From: Takakia lepidozioides
Taxonomy: Eukaryota; Streptophyta; Takakiopsida; Takakiales; Takakiaceae
Length of the DNA: 60,000 nucleotides
NCBI GenBank assembly: GCA_030704615.1
Contig: CM060732.1
Coordinates: 23,748,001 to 23,808,000, forward strand
Direction: 5' to 3'
The position numbers were made by a program, and so were the translations under genes. Within the stretch, counting starts at the first letter, position 1. Each line of letters begins with the position of its first letter. Shown one piece after another: positions 22,777 to 33,850 of the stretch. The notes beneath the pieces are model-generated. The model ran no database searches. It was given only the letters and a program-made list of their open reading frames with translations, and was not told the DNA's origin.

Positions 22777-25289
22777 CTGTAACACATGTTTATGCAAATG
22801 TGAACTTCTAAAAAAGTTGGCAAAAAAAATTGAGCTGAAACACGAAAGTTGCCCATAACATTTTACCTTCCAAGAGATTTCCGACGAGGCCAATGTCCTT
22901 GATTTGCTGGCACAGGCATGCTCCATCAAGATGAGCAATGACGCCGATGCGGTCTTCAGTTGGGATCCCACACCACACGACTTTGAAGACATTGGGATTC
23001 TGCAAAACAATGTCGAATACTGCTCGCTCCATCACCAATGCAAACCAGTGCAATGCGTCATCCACCACAATCTTCTGTGAATGGTCTGTTCCATGGAGTA
23101 AGTCCATCCTCAAACTATGCAGATCCTTCATCAACTTGTTGTATGAGCGGAAATTGCCAAATTGCATCCATCTGTGTTGTAGGAAGGAAGCTGCCATGTG
23201 CTCAAAGTCCTCCTCAGTAAATCCGAACAAGTGCTTTCTTCGCACCCCAAAGGTTGGATGTGCCATAGGCATATGTCTGAGGTCTTCAGGCCGTGGGTCA
23301 TCCATGAGAATCAGCTGCACAAGTAGAGGCGGCGCATTTTGGATGCTTGTGGCTTCAATGGCAACAGCAGAGGCGGCTTCCAAAACATGGTTGGCTTCCT
23401 CAATAGAAAACTCCATGGAATAATGAAAGGGTACAAATGACCACCGGCGGTCCGCAACAATCTGGTGGAGCTCATTATGCCAATCCAAATGGGGATTTAT
23501 TTCTCTCACCCTAAGCCGGGGAAGTGTGAGGTCTTAAGCTCCGGGTCGAATTACCGGTGATGGCGATCGGCAAACTGCAAAAACGCCGTGCTATGTGAGA
23601 GAAATGCAGTCTGCTGGTCAGTCTGCTGGTCCACAGTATGTTGGATGACATGACTTCCCATTGGCATGGGCTGCATGATGGGCTCCTGGAGAGGAGTCTG
23701 CAGGATGACAGGCTGCTCGTTGGGAGTCTGCTCCGTTGGAGTCTGCTGGATGACGGCCTGTTGAATGGGAGTCTGCTGGATGGCAGACTCGGCTGTCCCA
23801 GACGCATTCCCCCCCCGACACGTCTTGAATATGTAATGCCGCTATAGCAGCAGATGACCCAGGATATTTCAATAATATGTACTCTCGCACGCGGTCCATT
23901 TCCACACGCACTGCAGTCACTTGTAAAGGAGCATCATTGCTAGGTATCCGCCAAGCCTGAATGGCCCTACAAATAGAAACACGTTCATCATGGTACACGG
24001 CAGAGAACTTGGACGTCAGGAACATGGACGTGGACTCTATATTCACCTTATGCAGCGGACTGGACTCACAGACCAGCAGACTGATAGACGTAACGTGCGT
24101 ACATAGGGTGGAGGCAACTAGTAGACTGTACCAGTGGACTGGACCAGCGGACTGACAAATAGACTCAGTAAGTAATGCAGCGATATAAAACAAACTAACT
24201 GACGAGCGGAGTGAGCCAGCGGACTGAGGAGAGAACGCAGCGGACTGACCAGACTGAATAGGCAACATGACCCCGATGATGGACTCAAACAGCACAGAGA
24301 ACAGATTGGGCGGTCAGACTGACCATTACCTCCTCTACTTCATCATCGTCATCTTCATCTTCAAAACTGTTCAACCAGTTCTGTTCCGCCTGTCGGATGA
24401 ATGTGCGTAGCAGACCTGACTGGGCAACTCTGTAGAAATAACGGAAGAAGTCTGGATCCCCAATTGGTAGGCACTCTGGTGGGAAAAGCCCAAAGTCAAC
24501 AAGGCACAATGTGCTAGGGCAGACTGGCCCTTCAGTGCTCTGTTGAGTTTTTGGTTTTGACCCTAAACTGATGGCATGGGTCGCGATATTTGTATGAGTC
24601 TGCTGCCGAGTCTGGTCAGGCAAGTCAATGTCCACTGGACTTGTCACCCTTCCAGGCCCTGAGCAGATTCACTTTCAGTATCAGTACTGATGGTGTGGGT
24701 CTGCCGCCCAGGACGGGGTTCAGTCTGTTGTGTGGATTTTGCCCTTGCCTCGCGAGCAGACCTTGCAGCCTTCTCCTTTTTTTGCCTCTCCTTTTTTTGG
24801 GCCCCATCACTCAGTTTACGTTTTTTGGCAGCGTCCGGCGTTCCCTGCACTTGCAAATCCTCCATTGACGGGCCACCAAAATGGACGCCATACCGTGCGC
24901 GCACTTCGTCTAATTCCAAAGTGCGGGGGTCAAGCACTGATCCGCGCAAGCGCATTGTGGCCTCTTTGACAATCGACATTTCTTTCAGTATCGGCCAAGG
25001 CTTGAAATCCCGTGGAATCATTGCAACAGTCTCCTTGCAACTCGTGTCAACACAATGCCGATTTAGTTGGATTTTGTCCTTGATAACCTCTTCACAGAAG
25101 GGACAGAAGAGCTTGTCCTTCTGCCAGTTCGAGTTTTTGGGCTTCCGGGCGCGGAGGTCTACAAATACTTCCCACTATTTTATGATCAAACTTGTCTGGT
25201 GAGTACCAGTACCTTCGCTCCTTCTTCAGTCTGGTTTGGTGCACAAAATCCACCCAGTCCGCTCCACCCTTTTCACAAGCATCCTCCAT

Positions 25290-27030
25290 CGCTGTAGAAT
25301 GAAACGAGGGTGCAAGGACAATGAGCGCCAGATAGAAGTCCTATGAAAAGACTCACCCTAAGCAAGAAGAGGACACAGAATGGAATGGAAACACCACAAC
25401 AAGTGAGAACCTCACTGAGCCGATGAACTTCGAGTTGTTACGAAGGCGAGCGTGTTTGCGACGCTTCGCGGCTCACCGCGACTCTCCACACCTGGGGAAG
25501 AACGGCCGTCTTTCGTTACGGTGATGGAAACGCAAAGAGGAAAACAAAACAGTGCAAAGAAACAGGCGCGAAGAAAATGGAGTCGATCGCACAGGGAACA
25601 TGAGAAGAAAGTAGAAGTAGAAGGGGGAAAGCGGGCATGGCACTGCCAACGTGGCGCGATTTCACAGGCGCCAACTATCCGCCGTCATCGCATTGAATAC
25701 GTCAACCGAACGAACGCATCGTACTAAATTCATCCACGGTCCTCGCAAGTGCAGCAGACTCATTTCCCATCGGGCCGAGAGTCCACCGGACCGCCAGTCC
25801 AGCGGACTATTCGCTTTGCTGAGGCAAAGCGGCTTCATATTGGAGGCACTTCCTTGCCAGCGGAATGAAGACAAAAGAGAGTAAGGGCAGAACAGGAAAG
25901 TTGAACACACCCATTGCAAACAGACTCGCGGCACAACAGACTGATGCATGCACAGTCCAACAGACTGATATCCATAGAGGAGAACTGTCCAGCAGACGGA
26001 CGTTTCGCCATACTGGCGGGAGAACAAGCCAAAAGGCTGACTAGGGGGAAAATAAGACGTCAAATAGACTTAGTGCAACAGACTTTCGACACAACAGACT
26101 GACAAATTCACAAGTGCGACAGATTGATATCCCAACAGACGGACTTCCAGCAGACCGCCTCCAAACTGACTGTTATGCACGCGATAAGGGGAATATCCGG
26201 AGCACTGACGGGCCAGCGGACCCACTGTGAACAGACTCGTGACACAACGGACCTCAAACATCCACGCGCATTTGCAGATGTAATTGTCTCAGCCTGGTCC
26301 GTCTCCTGACAAATGTGACAATGTACCGATTCTGCACCTACTCCCGTCGTGGCTCAGACATCTGCATTCAGTAGGTGCGTGTGGATGTTTGAGGACCTTA
26401 CGACTGGATGGTGTTCCGTGACGACTCGAATTGCTTTTTTGTACTGCCATCCCTTATATAATACCATGTGGATCCATCACAAAGCTGGGTTTCTTCAGAT
26501 TCTCCACCCTTTTCCACAACTTATGCATGACGGATGCAAGCCGCTATACTTGGTCACATAAACAGTCCCATCGTCCGATACGAAATCTGCAATACACGCC
26601 CCCATGTGCATACACTTCCGCCATTTTCGCGTCCATGTTACCCATGGGTTCCTTTAACGAACTAAACTTGTGAAGGCTCTCATGAGGGATGCAGTACGAA
26701 GGGGCTAAACGTATCATGACGGATCACAAGCAGAGGACGTTATCGACGACAGATGTCCGCATTTTCCATATTTATGACATAGAACCAAACCATAAAACGA
26801 AGGTTCCCGAAAGCACAACAAGAAGGCAAAAATAGTGGAAGCATATGCATGATGGTGGCTGTAGTGCTGAGACAGTCCTCTCATGTTCAAGCACACGCTT
26901 TATCATCATCATGAACATCGCGTGCAAAAGAGGAACAATCGCGTGCATGGAAATGCCTACCGCAACATCGGACAACAAACAGCCGTCAAAAGAGAGCGGT
27001 CGGGATTTGGTGGGAAGATCATTGCCATTT
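25290..27030. other. MULE right internal flank, presumed promoter region and repeat field
   Basis: No gene is supported. It holds the 5' flank of the minus-strand gene (GC-rich near 25440-25500). A field of cagactg/cagcggactg units lies at 25750-26240. A stretch without clear structure (26300-27000) precedes the right terminal repeat. Confidence 0.5.
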
Positions 27031-27439
27031 TTGCAGCCCTAAAAATGAAGGGCTCGGATGGGTTATGGGAATGGACGGTGGCGATCCTGCGCCGTCAGTG
27101 GACTGGATGGCAGGGGACTGGCCAGCAGACTGGCGGGCAGACTGACGGACTGGCAGACTGCTGGGCACCGGACTGGCGAGCAGACTGGCGGACTGGCAGA
27201 CTGCTGGGCAGCAGACTGGCCAGCAGCGGACTGGCAGACTGGAGGGCAGCGGACTCATGGGTGGGGGACTGGCCGCGCGGCGGACGGGGGCGCGGGCGCG
27301 GTTACTGCAGCCGCGCCCGCGGCTGGGCGACCGCGCGCAGCGGCGGGCGGGGTGCTGGGGAGCCGGGCGTCCGTGCGTGGGGCCCACCGGCCACATCGCA
27401 CGTGCCCATTGAAGACCCTATTATCTTAAAATGAGAGGC
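27031..27439 (-). repeat. MULE right terminal inverted repeat
   Basis: Inverted counterpart of 15017-15314, longer (about 409 bp) because it has more cagactg units and an extra very GC-rich segment (about 27270-27330). The outermost base c27439 is followed by the attaagaat duplication. Confidence 0.88.
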
Positions 27440-27512
27440 ATTAAGAATAGGGAAATGTAGGAAACTCTCCACAAGGTATTACGGTCCGATTATGAGGTGA
27501 CTGTATCAAATT

Positions 27513-27920
27513 GGCTCTCATTTTAAGATAATAGCATCTTCAATGCGCCTCTGGGCCCGCCCGTACTGCCCATGGGTCAACTCTCGTAAGACCAGCTCCC
27601 ATCCACCGGGTCCGCCGAAGGGTCCATTGGATAGTCTATTCTATTCTGGAGAGTGTGCTAGAGGGTTCACGGACTCGGATAGTGTCCACTCTATAGTCTA
27701 GTCCACTGGAGGGTCGACTCTACGTGTAGAGTGGACTGTGAGTCCACTTGTAGAGTCCGCTGGAGGGTCGACTCTACGTGCAGAGTGGACTGTGAGTCCA
27801 CTTGTAGAGTCCGCTGGAGGGTCTGTCCAGTCCGTTAGAAGGTGAGTCCACTCTGCAGTCTAGTCCGCTGGATGGTCCACTCTACGTGCACAGTGGACTG
27901 TGAGTCCGCTAAAGGGTCTG
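27513..27920 (+). mobile_element. Terminus of a second, related MULE with its own tandem array
   Basis: From 27513 the text ggctctcattttaagataat, then agcatcttcaatgcgcc, matches the outer 35-40 bases of the 12.4-kb element's terminal repeat with a few changes. At about 27660-27910 it is followed by an array of roughly 55-60-bp units made of gtccactctacgtgcagagt and its own inverse, giving palindromic unit cores. It starts only about 65 bp beyond the first element's target duplication. No matching opposite terminus was found, so it is truncated or rearranged. Confidence 0.6.
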
Positions 27921-28013
27921 CGTCCATTCAAAGGTCCGCCGCCACATAAGAATAAGGACTTAGAAAGAAAGAACCAATATACAAAATATCAATATATGAA
28001 GGAAGCCGGTTTG

Positions 28014-28040
28014 TTTGTTTTGTTTTGTTTTGTTTTGTCT
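28014..28040 (+). repeat. (TTTTG)n microsatellite
   Basis: Five consecutive tttgt/ttttg units around 28015-28037. Confidence 0.85.
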
Positions 28041-28379
28041 TGTAGCGTCGTTGAGATCTCCCAAACCATGGGGGCCCAGCCCCGGTGCTTGGTGCCGTTG
28101 GAAAGCCCTCGATGAGGAGGGGTGCACCGGCTTGGTCTCATGATTTTTGGACCAGCGGTGCGGGAGATGTGGAATTCCAAGTACTTTGGGTCGCTGGAAA
28201 TTCACGAAAAATAGCAAAGTGACCTTTCCTGGAGCAAATGATTGGCCCTTCATGTGGAGATTTGGAATTTCAAGTGCTTTTGGTGGCTGGAAATTCATGA
28301 AAAATATCAAAGTTGATATATCAATATATGTAGCCTCGACAGGGGAGATTGCAAAAATAGCAAAGTGGGCTTTGGGATT

Positions 28380-28960
28380 GCACTTGGACTTAGGTGACAT
28401 TTGACACTAGAGGTCGCACTTGGGCCTCTACATGAGAGATGCATATGGATACATAAGAGATTGTACTTGGGCTTAGATTTCAATTCTTCACACATGGGCC
28501 AATGGCACAAGCTACCCTAGATCTCCCAAACAGTGGGGTCTTTGGATACTTAGGGGATTGCACTTGGACATAGATGACAATGGACACTTGGGCCTCTACA
28601 CGAGAGATGCACTTGGATACATAGGGGATTGTATCTGGACTTAGATGACATTGGACACTCGAGGTCGCACTTGGGTCTCTACATGGGAGAAGCACTTGGA
28701 TACATAGGAGATTACACTTGGGCTTAAATTTCAATTCTTCACACATGGGCCAATGGCATAGGCTACCCTAGGCCTAGATCTCCCAAACACTAGGGACTCT
28801 GGATACATAGGGGATTGCACTTGGACTTAGATGACACTGAAAACTTGGGCCTCTACATGGGAGATGCACTTGGATACATGAATAGACGATTGCACTTGGG
28901 CTTAGATGGGGAGACACACTTGGATACATAGGACATACTTGGATACTTCTCCCATTACTT
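28380..28960 (+). repeat. Tandem repeat array, about 300-bp higher-order unit
   Basis: Blocks such as cacttgggcctctacatggg, gatgcacttggatacatagg and caattcttcacacatgggcc recur in order. The segment from about 28430 to 28545 reappears at about 28705-28815 with high identity. Shorter subunits (gcacttggacttagatgaca) repeat within each block. The array is non-coding. Confidence 0.75.
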
Positions 28961-31200
28961 AAAAAAAAATTAATGAGAGGGGACAAAGGCCCTGTTAAAG
29001 CAAGGAAAATTTAACCTTGCGGGAGCTGTGAAGGCGAGTACATAGGAGATACCACCCCGAGTCCGACACCACGAGAACGAGATAAACACTGCTCGTTGAT
29101 AAGGGAAATGTAAAGGGACTACGAAGAAGGGAACTACAACACAAAAGTCCCAAAAGGCCTAAGGCCTAAGGCCCGAGCGTGCGAAGAGGGGGGAGTGGAC
29201 TCCGCATAGATTTAAGAAACTCGCGCGACTTCCTATGTCCCCAGTTGACATCAGAATCTTCATTAGCCACCAGTCGGCTTCCAAACTTCGGACAACCTAA
29301 CTATAAGAGGGGGACCTAAAGTGCTCAATGCACTATAATTGATTTTACACATTGTTGTGATAAAGTTGGCACTTGGATTCCATTGACAGCCCCTCTCAAC
29401 ACTCTAGCTGGCTTTTGGACCACAATCATGCACTTCCTACAAAGATTGACTCCCCCTAATAGTTTGTGGAGAAATACATCTTAAATGTAAGAGGATCTTA
29501 TTTACGGTGGCTTGGGCCAGAGTCTTGTTTATCAAAGTCCCCTTCTCGTACATGCGCAATCCCAATCCAACAACTTGGTGTGAGCATGTCGCATTTGTTG
29601 TATACGAATCAAGATGCCCACCTTCCCAATGGCAAATACCCCTCTTAGCTCCGCCCTTTTTTTCAAAAGAAAGAAAAAAAGCCCCCCTTGCTTAGTGAAA
29701 TGACAGCATAATTTGGGGTTGATTATGAAGGGAAAAGGACGAGGCTGAGGTCAAGGTTGAAATCAAACAAAAAAGAGCAACAAGAAGGCAAAGTAGTCAG
29801 CAAAGGAAAACAGCTCATAGTAACTCAAGTGTGAGTCTTTCCTCACCAAAACTCAGTGGAAGAAGTGGGCACGTTGGATCCCAAGTTGAAAGGAAGGGCC
29901 CATTGAAGTGACAGAACGAGGTAATGATGGAGATGGAGTGTTGTGAAGGCCATCTGCATTGGCCAATGCGTGCACGCCAACCTGCTTGCTTCAGTTACCA
30001 TGCCTCAACTTCTCCACAGATAACCATAAAACGGTTTGAGCTTCTAGTTTAGGTATATAGCTTGCGGGAGTCATTCAGATCTGGCAGATGGTTTTGCTAC
30101 AATTTTCTCAGAATGTGCTCATGCCCGGCTTTCTTCTGCCTAACCTTGGGGTTGATCTCTGCTAATGAGATGTCCTGCTTCTACCTACCTGGGCGGAGAT
30201 CTCGATTGCTTGTGATGTGTACGAAAGATTCTGTCACAGCTGTCCTTTTGTGTTCATCTTGAACTGTTCTCTTGGCTATGTTGCTTGCTGTTTCCTGGAT
30301 TTCTTGGAGTGACTTAAAGCAGCAATTGATATTCTTCTTTTCAGAATGTGTTGAGGGGTTATTGCGATCGGCGCTTAGAAGGACTGAATCTGTGCTTTCA
30401 GCCTGGATTTGCAATTTCCTCTCGTGACCCTTAACGCGATCCGGCCCTGCAATCTGGAGTGTTGTTGCTTCTAGTGTCTTCTCCGTAAATATGCAGTACA
30501 TTGTAGAGATTGCTCTGGCAACTTAGTTCCAGTCCGATTTGGTGTCTCAGGGTGAATGCCGGGGCAGTCAAACATTGACAGCACCCTCGGGAATCAAATA
30601 GTGACATGAATCCATTTCATCGCAGCCTCCTTCATGGTAAGATTCCAGATCTGTAGGTTACCACATCATCTTCGAAAATTTTCTGTACATATTCGCTTTC
30701 CTTGTGTTTTCGTGCCTTCTTTGTCCTTATTGTACATCGCAATGGACATGACGGGTTGAGGGTGCCGGTGGCTATAATCATAGCTCATTAAACCCACATA
30801 TCTGCGAGGCGTTATGTCCAGTAATTGGAGAACATCCTCAACGATTACGAGCTCGTGACACATGCGAACGAGGATGTTATGTTCAGGGGTGCGGTGGAAG
30901 TGCCTCGAATTTAGAAGCAACACTTGAATTGTAAGAACGACGTGTCTCAAGTCAGGATCTTAGTCAAAACCATCAGAATACTGGTACATTGATTTCTCTA
31001 CACAGATTTGGGAACCGCCGATAGCACCTTCTCTTCTGTCCCTCACCCCTTTCCTTCGTCTAGATCAGTAGTCCTCCAAGCAACCTCCTCTCCCTCGAAC
31101 ACTCACGTGCATGCTGTCAATTTGTCCACATTATGAAAGCTGAATTGTCCGTGTGGCGAGGGTCATTGTCAACATAGGGCTCGCCAAGTATATCCCGAGT
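28961..31200. other. Intergenic DNA with unassigned minus-strand frames
   Basis: A possible LINE-like 3' remnant (ggggacaaaggccctgttaa) opens the region and resembles 14308-14330. A minus-strand frame at 30666-30950 (HELVIVEDVLQLLDITPRRY...) has protein-like composition and no stop for 95 codons, but I recognise no family. Another at 30181-30501 is similar in quality. No splice-consistent gene could be built. Confidence 0.35.
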
Positions 31201-31204
31201 TCCG

Positions 31205-32760
31205 AAGTCAACTGTATTCGCTCCAAGTGTTTGATAAAACGCCTCTGTCATCGCGTTCCATGAGACCACATCTCGATATGTATTCCATCAAGGACAAGCT
31301 GAGGATTGTAGCATTTGCCAGAAAAGGCATGAAACTTGACAAGTTGACTTTTATGTTGAGTATCTCACTGCATGCTCCATGCTCCAGTCCAGCAGCTTTG
31401 GACCTGACAAAGGCACTGCTTTCGCCTATGATGAAAAATGGCTCTGAGTACAGGGAGCAGCTGGCATGGCAAGAGCGGGTGTACGGAGTTTGCACTGCAT
31501 TGGGAGTCTGAAATGTGGTCTTGAGCCATGAGACTCTTGCAGGATTTTCTCAAGAACCATGATGAAATCGGCAAATGCTGTGAGAAGGGGAGATTCCAAC
31601 AACCTCACCTTCCATGGCATGCTCACTCTTAGAACTTTAGAACAGAGCAAACAGTCCTATGCTAGATCGTTAGACCTGAAGTTGTCAGCCATCCACGGAC
31701 CTGTGCCAAGTGTGGAATGCAGTTCTTCAAAATACAAATCGAGATGTGGTCTCATGAAATGTGATGATTGCTGGATGTGCTCCGGAAGTTGAAGGGGCCC
31801 ACAAGTCAGTGAAGAATTGCAACAACAGTAGGCATGAAGCCAAACAAGGTCACCGTCAGTGGTATCCTCAAAGCAGGTGCCAACCCAGAGACTCTTAACA
31901 GGGAAAGCCTTGCATGTTCTCATCATGATATGGGTCGGATGTCCATGTTGGAACTGCCCTTGTCAGCATGTACGCCTAATGTGAGATTCTGCCTGCCAAT
32001 AGTTTAACCAAATGCCTAGCCAGAATCTTGCTCCATCTATTACAATGATTGCAGGATGTGCTCAACAAGACACAGTGAAGATGCAGTTGAAGTGTGTTTT
32101 GCAAATGTACTGAGAAGGTGTGAAGCCAGACGAGGTCGCACTCTCAATTCCTACAACCTAGCAGCTCCAGAACTATGTCCCCACCAATAAAGCTGGATGC
32201 TTGCCACCTGTTTTGACAAATTACATCAACAAGATGTCTCATGGACTCAATGATTCCACCATACTGTCTGCAAGGTACACAGAAGAGGTGTAAAAACTCT
32301 TTGGAATTGCAACAAGAAGAAGGTTTGAAGCCTGACCAGGTCACTTTCCCTAGCATCCCTAGTGCAAGCACCAGCCTGGCAGCCCCGGGAGTTTGCAAGT
32401 CTGTCCATACCCACATTATCAGAGTTGACATTTAGTTGTCTCGCTGGGGGCCATAGGCCATACTATTGTGTGCCATTTGTACGAATACATTGCAAAGGTT
32501 TGACAGAGCGTCTTGAGATGTCTTCTTGCAGACTGCGAATGGTTGCATATGCTCAGCATTGGTGTGGTAAGAAAGCCCTCCAAAGTTTTGGAAGAGATGT
32601 TATGGGAAGGGGTGAAACCAAATGAGTTGTCCATTGGTGTCCTCTCTGCATGAAGCCATGCAGGCCCAATGGATGAAAGCTGTCACTTGTTCCAATACAT
32701 GACTATGAAATCATGGCAGTAATGGAACTGACTGGGAAGCAGTATGGCTGGACTCTACGA
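31205..32760 (+). pseudogene. Decayed PPR (PLS-class) gene
   Basis: The plus strand carries scattered PPR text in the expected order. DVHVGTALVSMYA lies at about 31938-31976, GLKPDQVTFPSIPSASTSLA at about 32325-32390, and a HTHIIR-containing stretch near 32410. After them comes EEMLWEGVKPNELSIGVLSA (about 32595-32655) followed by a SHAGPMDE-like segment. Every motif is separated by stops and frameshifts. The text resembles the intact PPR-DYW protein encoded on the other strand just downstream, so it is probably a decayed paralogue. It is in opposite orientation, so it is not a simple tandem copy. Confidence 0.75.
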
Positions 32761-33850
32761 ACTCCATGACTTCTTCATCCAGAGGCTCCCCTCGAATCTG
32801 AGTCAAGACTAGACCATGTGATCAACGGATAATAATTGTGAGGCTACCGACGGGGGATTCCACAATCTCCCTGGACTTTCTGAAGTACCAAGGTTCTCCA
32901 AATCTTTAGTAGATGCATTTTTGTTGATAGAGAGATAACAATGAACACTCAGTAATTGTACTAATGTGGATGGTTCTCTCTCTGTGGGGTAACATTGTTC
33001 TAACACTGGAATTTTGAGGGTTCTGATTCATTTAGTATTGAAGTCTACAAGATGGTGCCAAATCAGACCTGTCCTTTTCTTGAAAGGTGTTTGCCATTTT
33101 TCCAGAAGTTTTTTGCAGTTCACCGCTTTGGTGTGTGGTTTTAAATGTCTCTGCAGTGGGAAATATGGCTTGGATATCAATTCTGCCTGTCCAAACCATT
33201 TATTCTGGTACAAAATACAACCTTCCCTTTTCATGGAAGCTATTGCCATACACTTTGTCTGGAGCAGCATTACTCCATTGTGCAGCCTTGCCAGGCCTGT
33301 GTCTCTATGAACATGTCCTAAGGTGGCGTTCTCTCACCTTGAACCCTAAATTGCAAAAACATTTCTTCCTGCATTCAACAGTTTCAGGGGGGATGGTTTG
33401 ACTTTGATGTTACAGTTGGTCCCGTTGTGTGAAAGTAGTCTTAACATGATTTTGGCGTGCAGGAAGCCTTCAACTTAAGAGAACATTTTAACATGGATGA
33501 GAAGAAATATCGGAGGTTCATGCCCAATCAAAGTGGTTGACATGAAGTAGGTGTGAAGTCATCTTGGTTGGCAAGTCAAAGGAAATTCCCATCACGCCCG
33601 TGCGCAGCTATCAACAGTTCCAGGAATGAGCGTCAGCAATTCATGTGCTGGCACTGACATCACCCTAGGAAATATGAGATAGATTCTTGCACTGCAGCTC
33701 TGGTCCTCTTGTTGCACATGTAATAAATGTCTTTTGCATGCCAATCTCACTGTAGAAACAGAAACGGCATATAGCAAACAGGTGAGAGGTGGGCTCCTGC
33801 TCAAAATTACAGACAGAGAAGGCCCCAGCTAAAGTTACCAGTAGCTTGCA
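32761..33850. other. 3' flank of the PPR-DYW gene, nothing recognised
   Basis: Short frames in both strands show no motifs. The minus-strand part nearest 33850 should contain the PPR gene's 3' untranslated region. Confidence 0.4.

Larger units (their letters stand above)
19587..25289 (-). pseudogene. Zinc-finger/ULP-like (C48) cysteine protease gene carried by the MULE
   Basis: The minus strand carries a multi-exon gene. An N-terminal CPFC...HC....C zinc-finger-like motif (about 25030-25115) is followed by a basic KKRKLSDGAQKKERQKKEK nuclear-localisation-like tract (about 24790-24850) and an acidic EDEDDDDEVEE. Exons with matching phases include 23510-22867, 22776-21366, 21271-20828, 20602-20230 and 20010-19587, all with GT-AG borders. 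The last two encode FILVPIGDE joined to GHWSVCIIDL (His codon 20006-20004), then HLNSI, then PQQPFS*ECGFY (Cys codon 19790-19788). This is the His/Asp/Gln/Cys layout of Ulp1-type SUMO proteases. The Asp position reads Asn (19955-19953). Stops occur at about 21755, 20425, 19868 and 19796, and frameshifts near 25175, 24647 and 20930. MULEs bearing ULP-like genes are known in flowering plants. This copy is inactive. Confidence 0.68.
15017..27439. mobile_element. 12.4-kb Mutator-like element (MULE) with long terminal inverted repeats
   Basis: Both ends begin gcctctcattttaagataat and continue as near-identical inverted repeats (15017-15314 and 27031-27439). The 9-mer attaagaat flanks the element on both sides (15008-15016 and 27440-27448). 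Terminal repeats of hundreds of bases and a 9-bp target duplication are the diagnostic pair for Mutator elements. Inside lie two convergent genes: a MULE transposase on the plus strand (15457-18865) and a zinc-finger/ULP-like protein on the minus strand (25289-19587). Both are decayed. Introns, intergenic parts and even one exon are full of CAGACTG/CAGTCCGCTG-type repeats that also form the bulk of the terminal repeats. The intact target duplication and near-identical outer termini argue for an insertion that is not very old. Confidence 0.88.

Noticed and set aside
28380-28960. CRISPR-like regularly spaced repeats
   Set aside because: Units are long, contiguous and degenerate with no unique spacers of constant length; the context is a plant nuclear genome.
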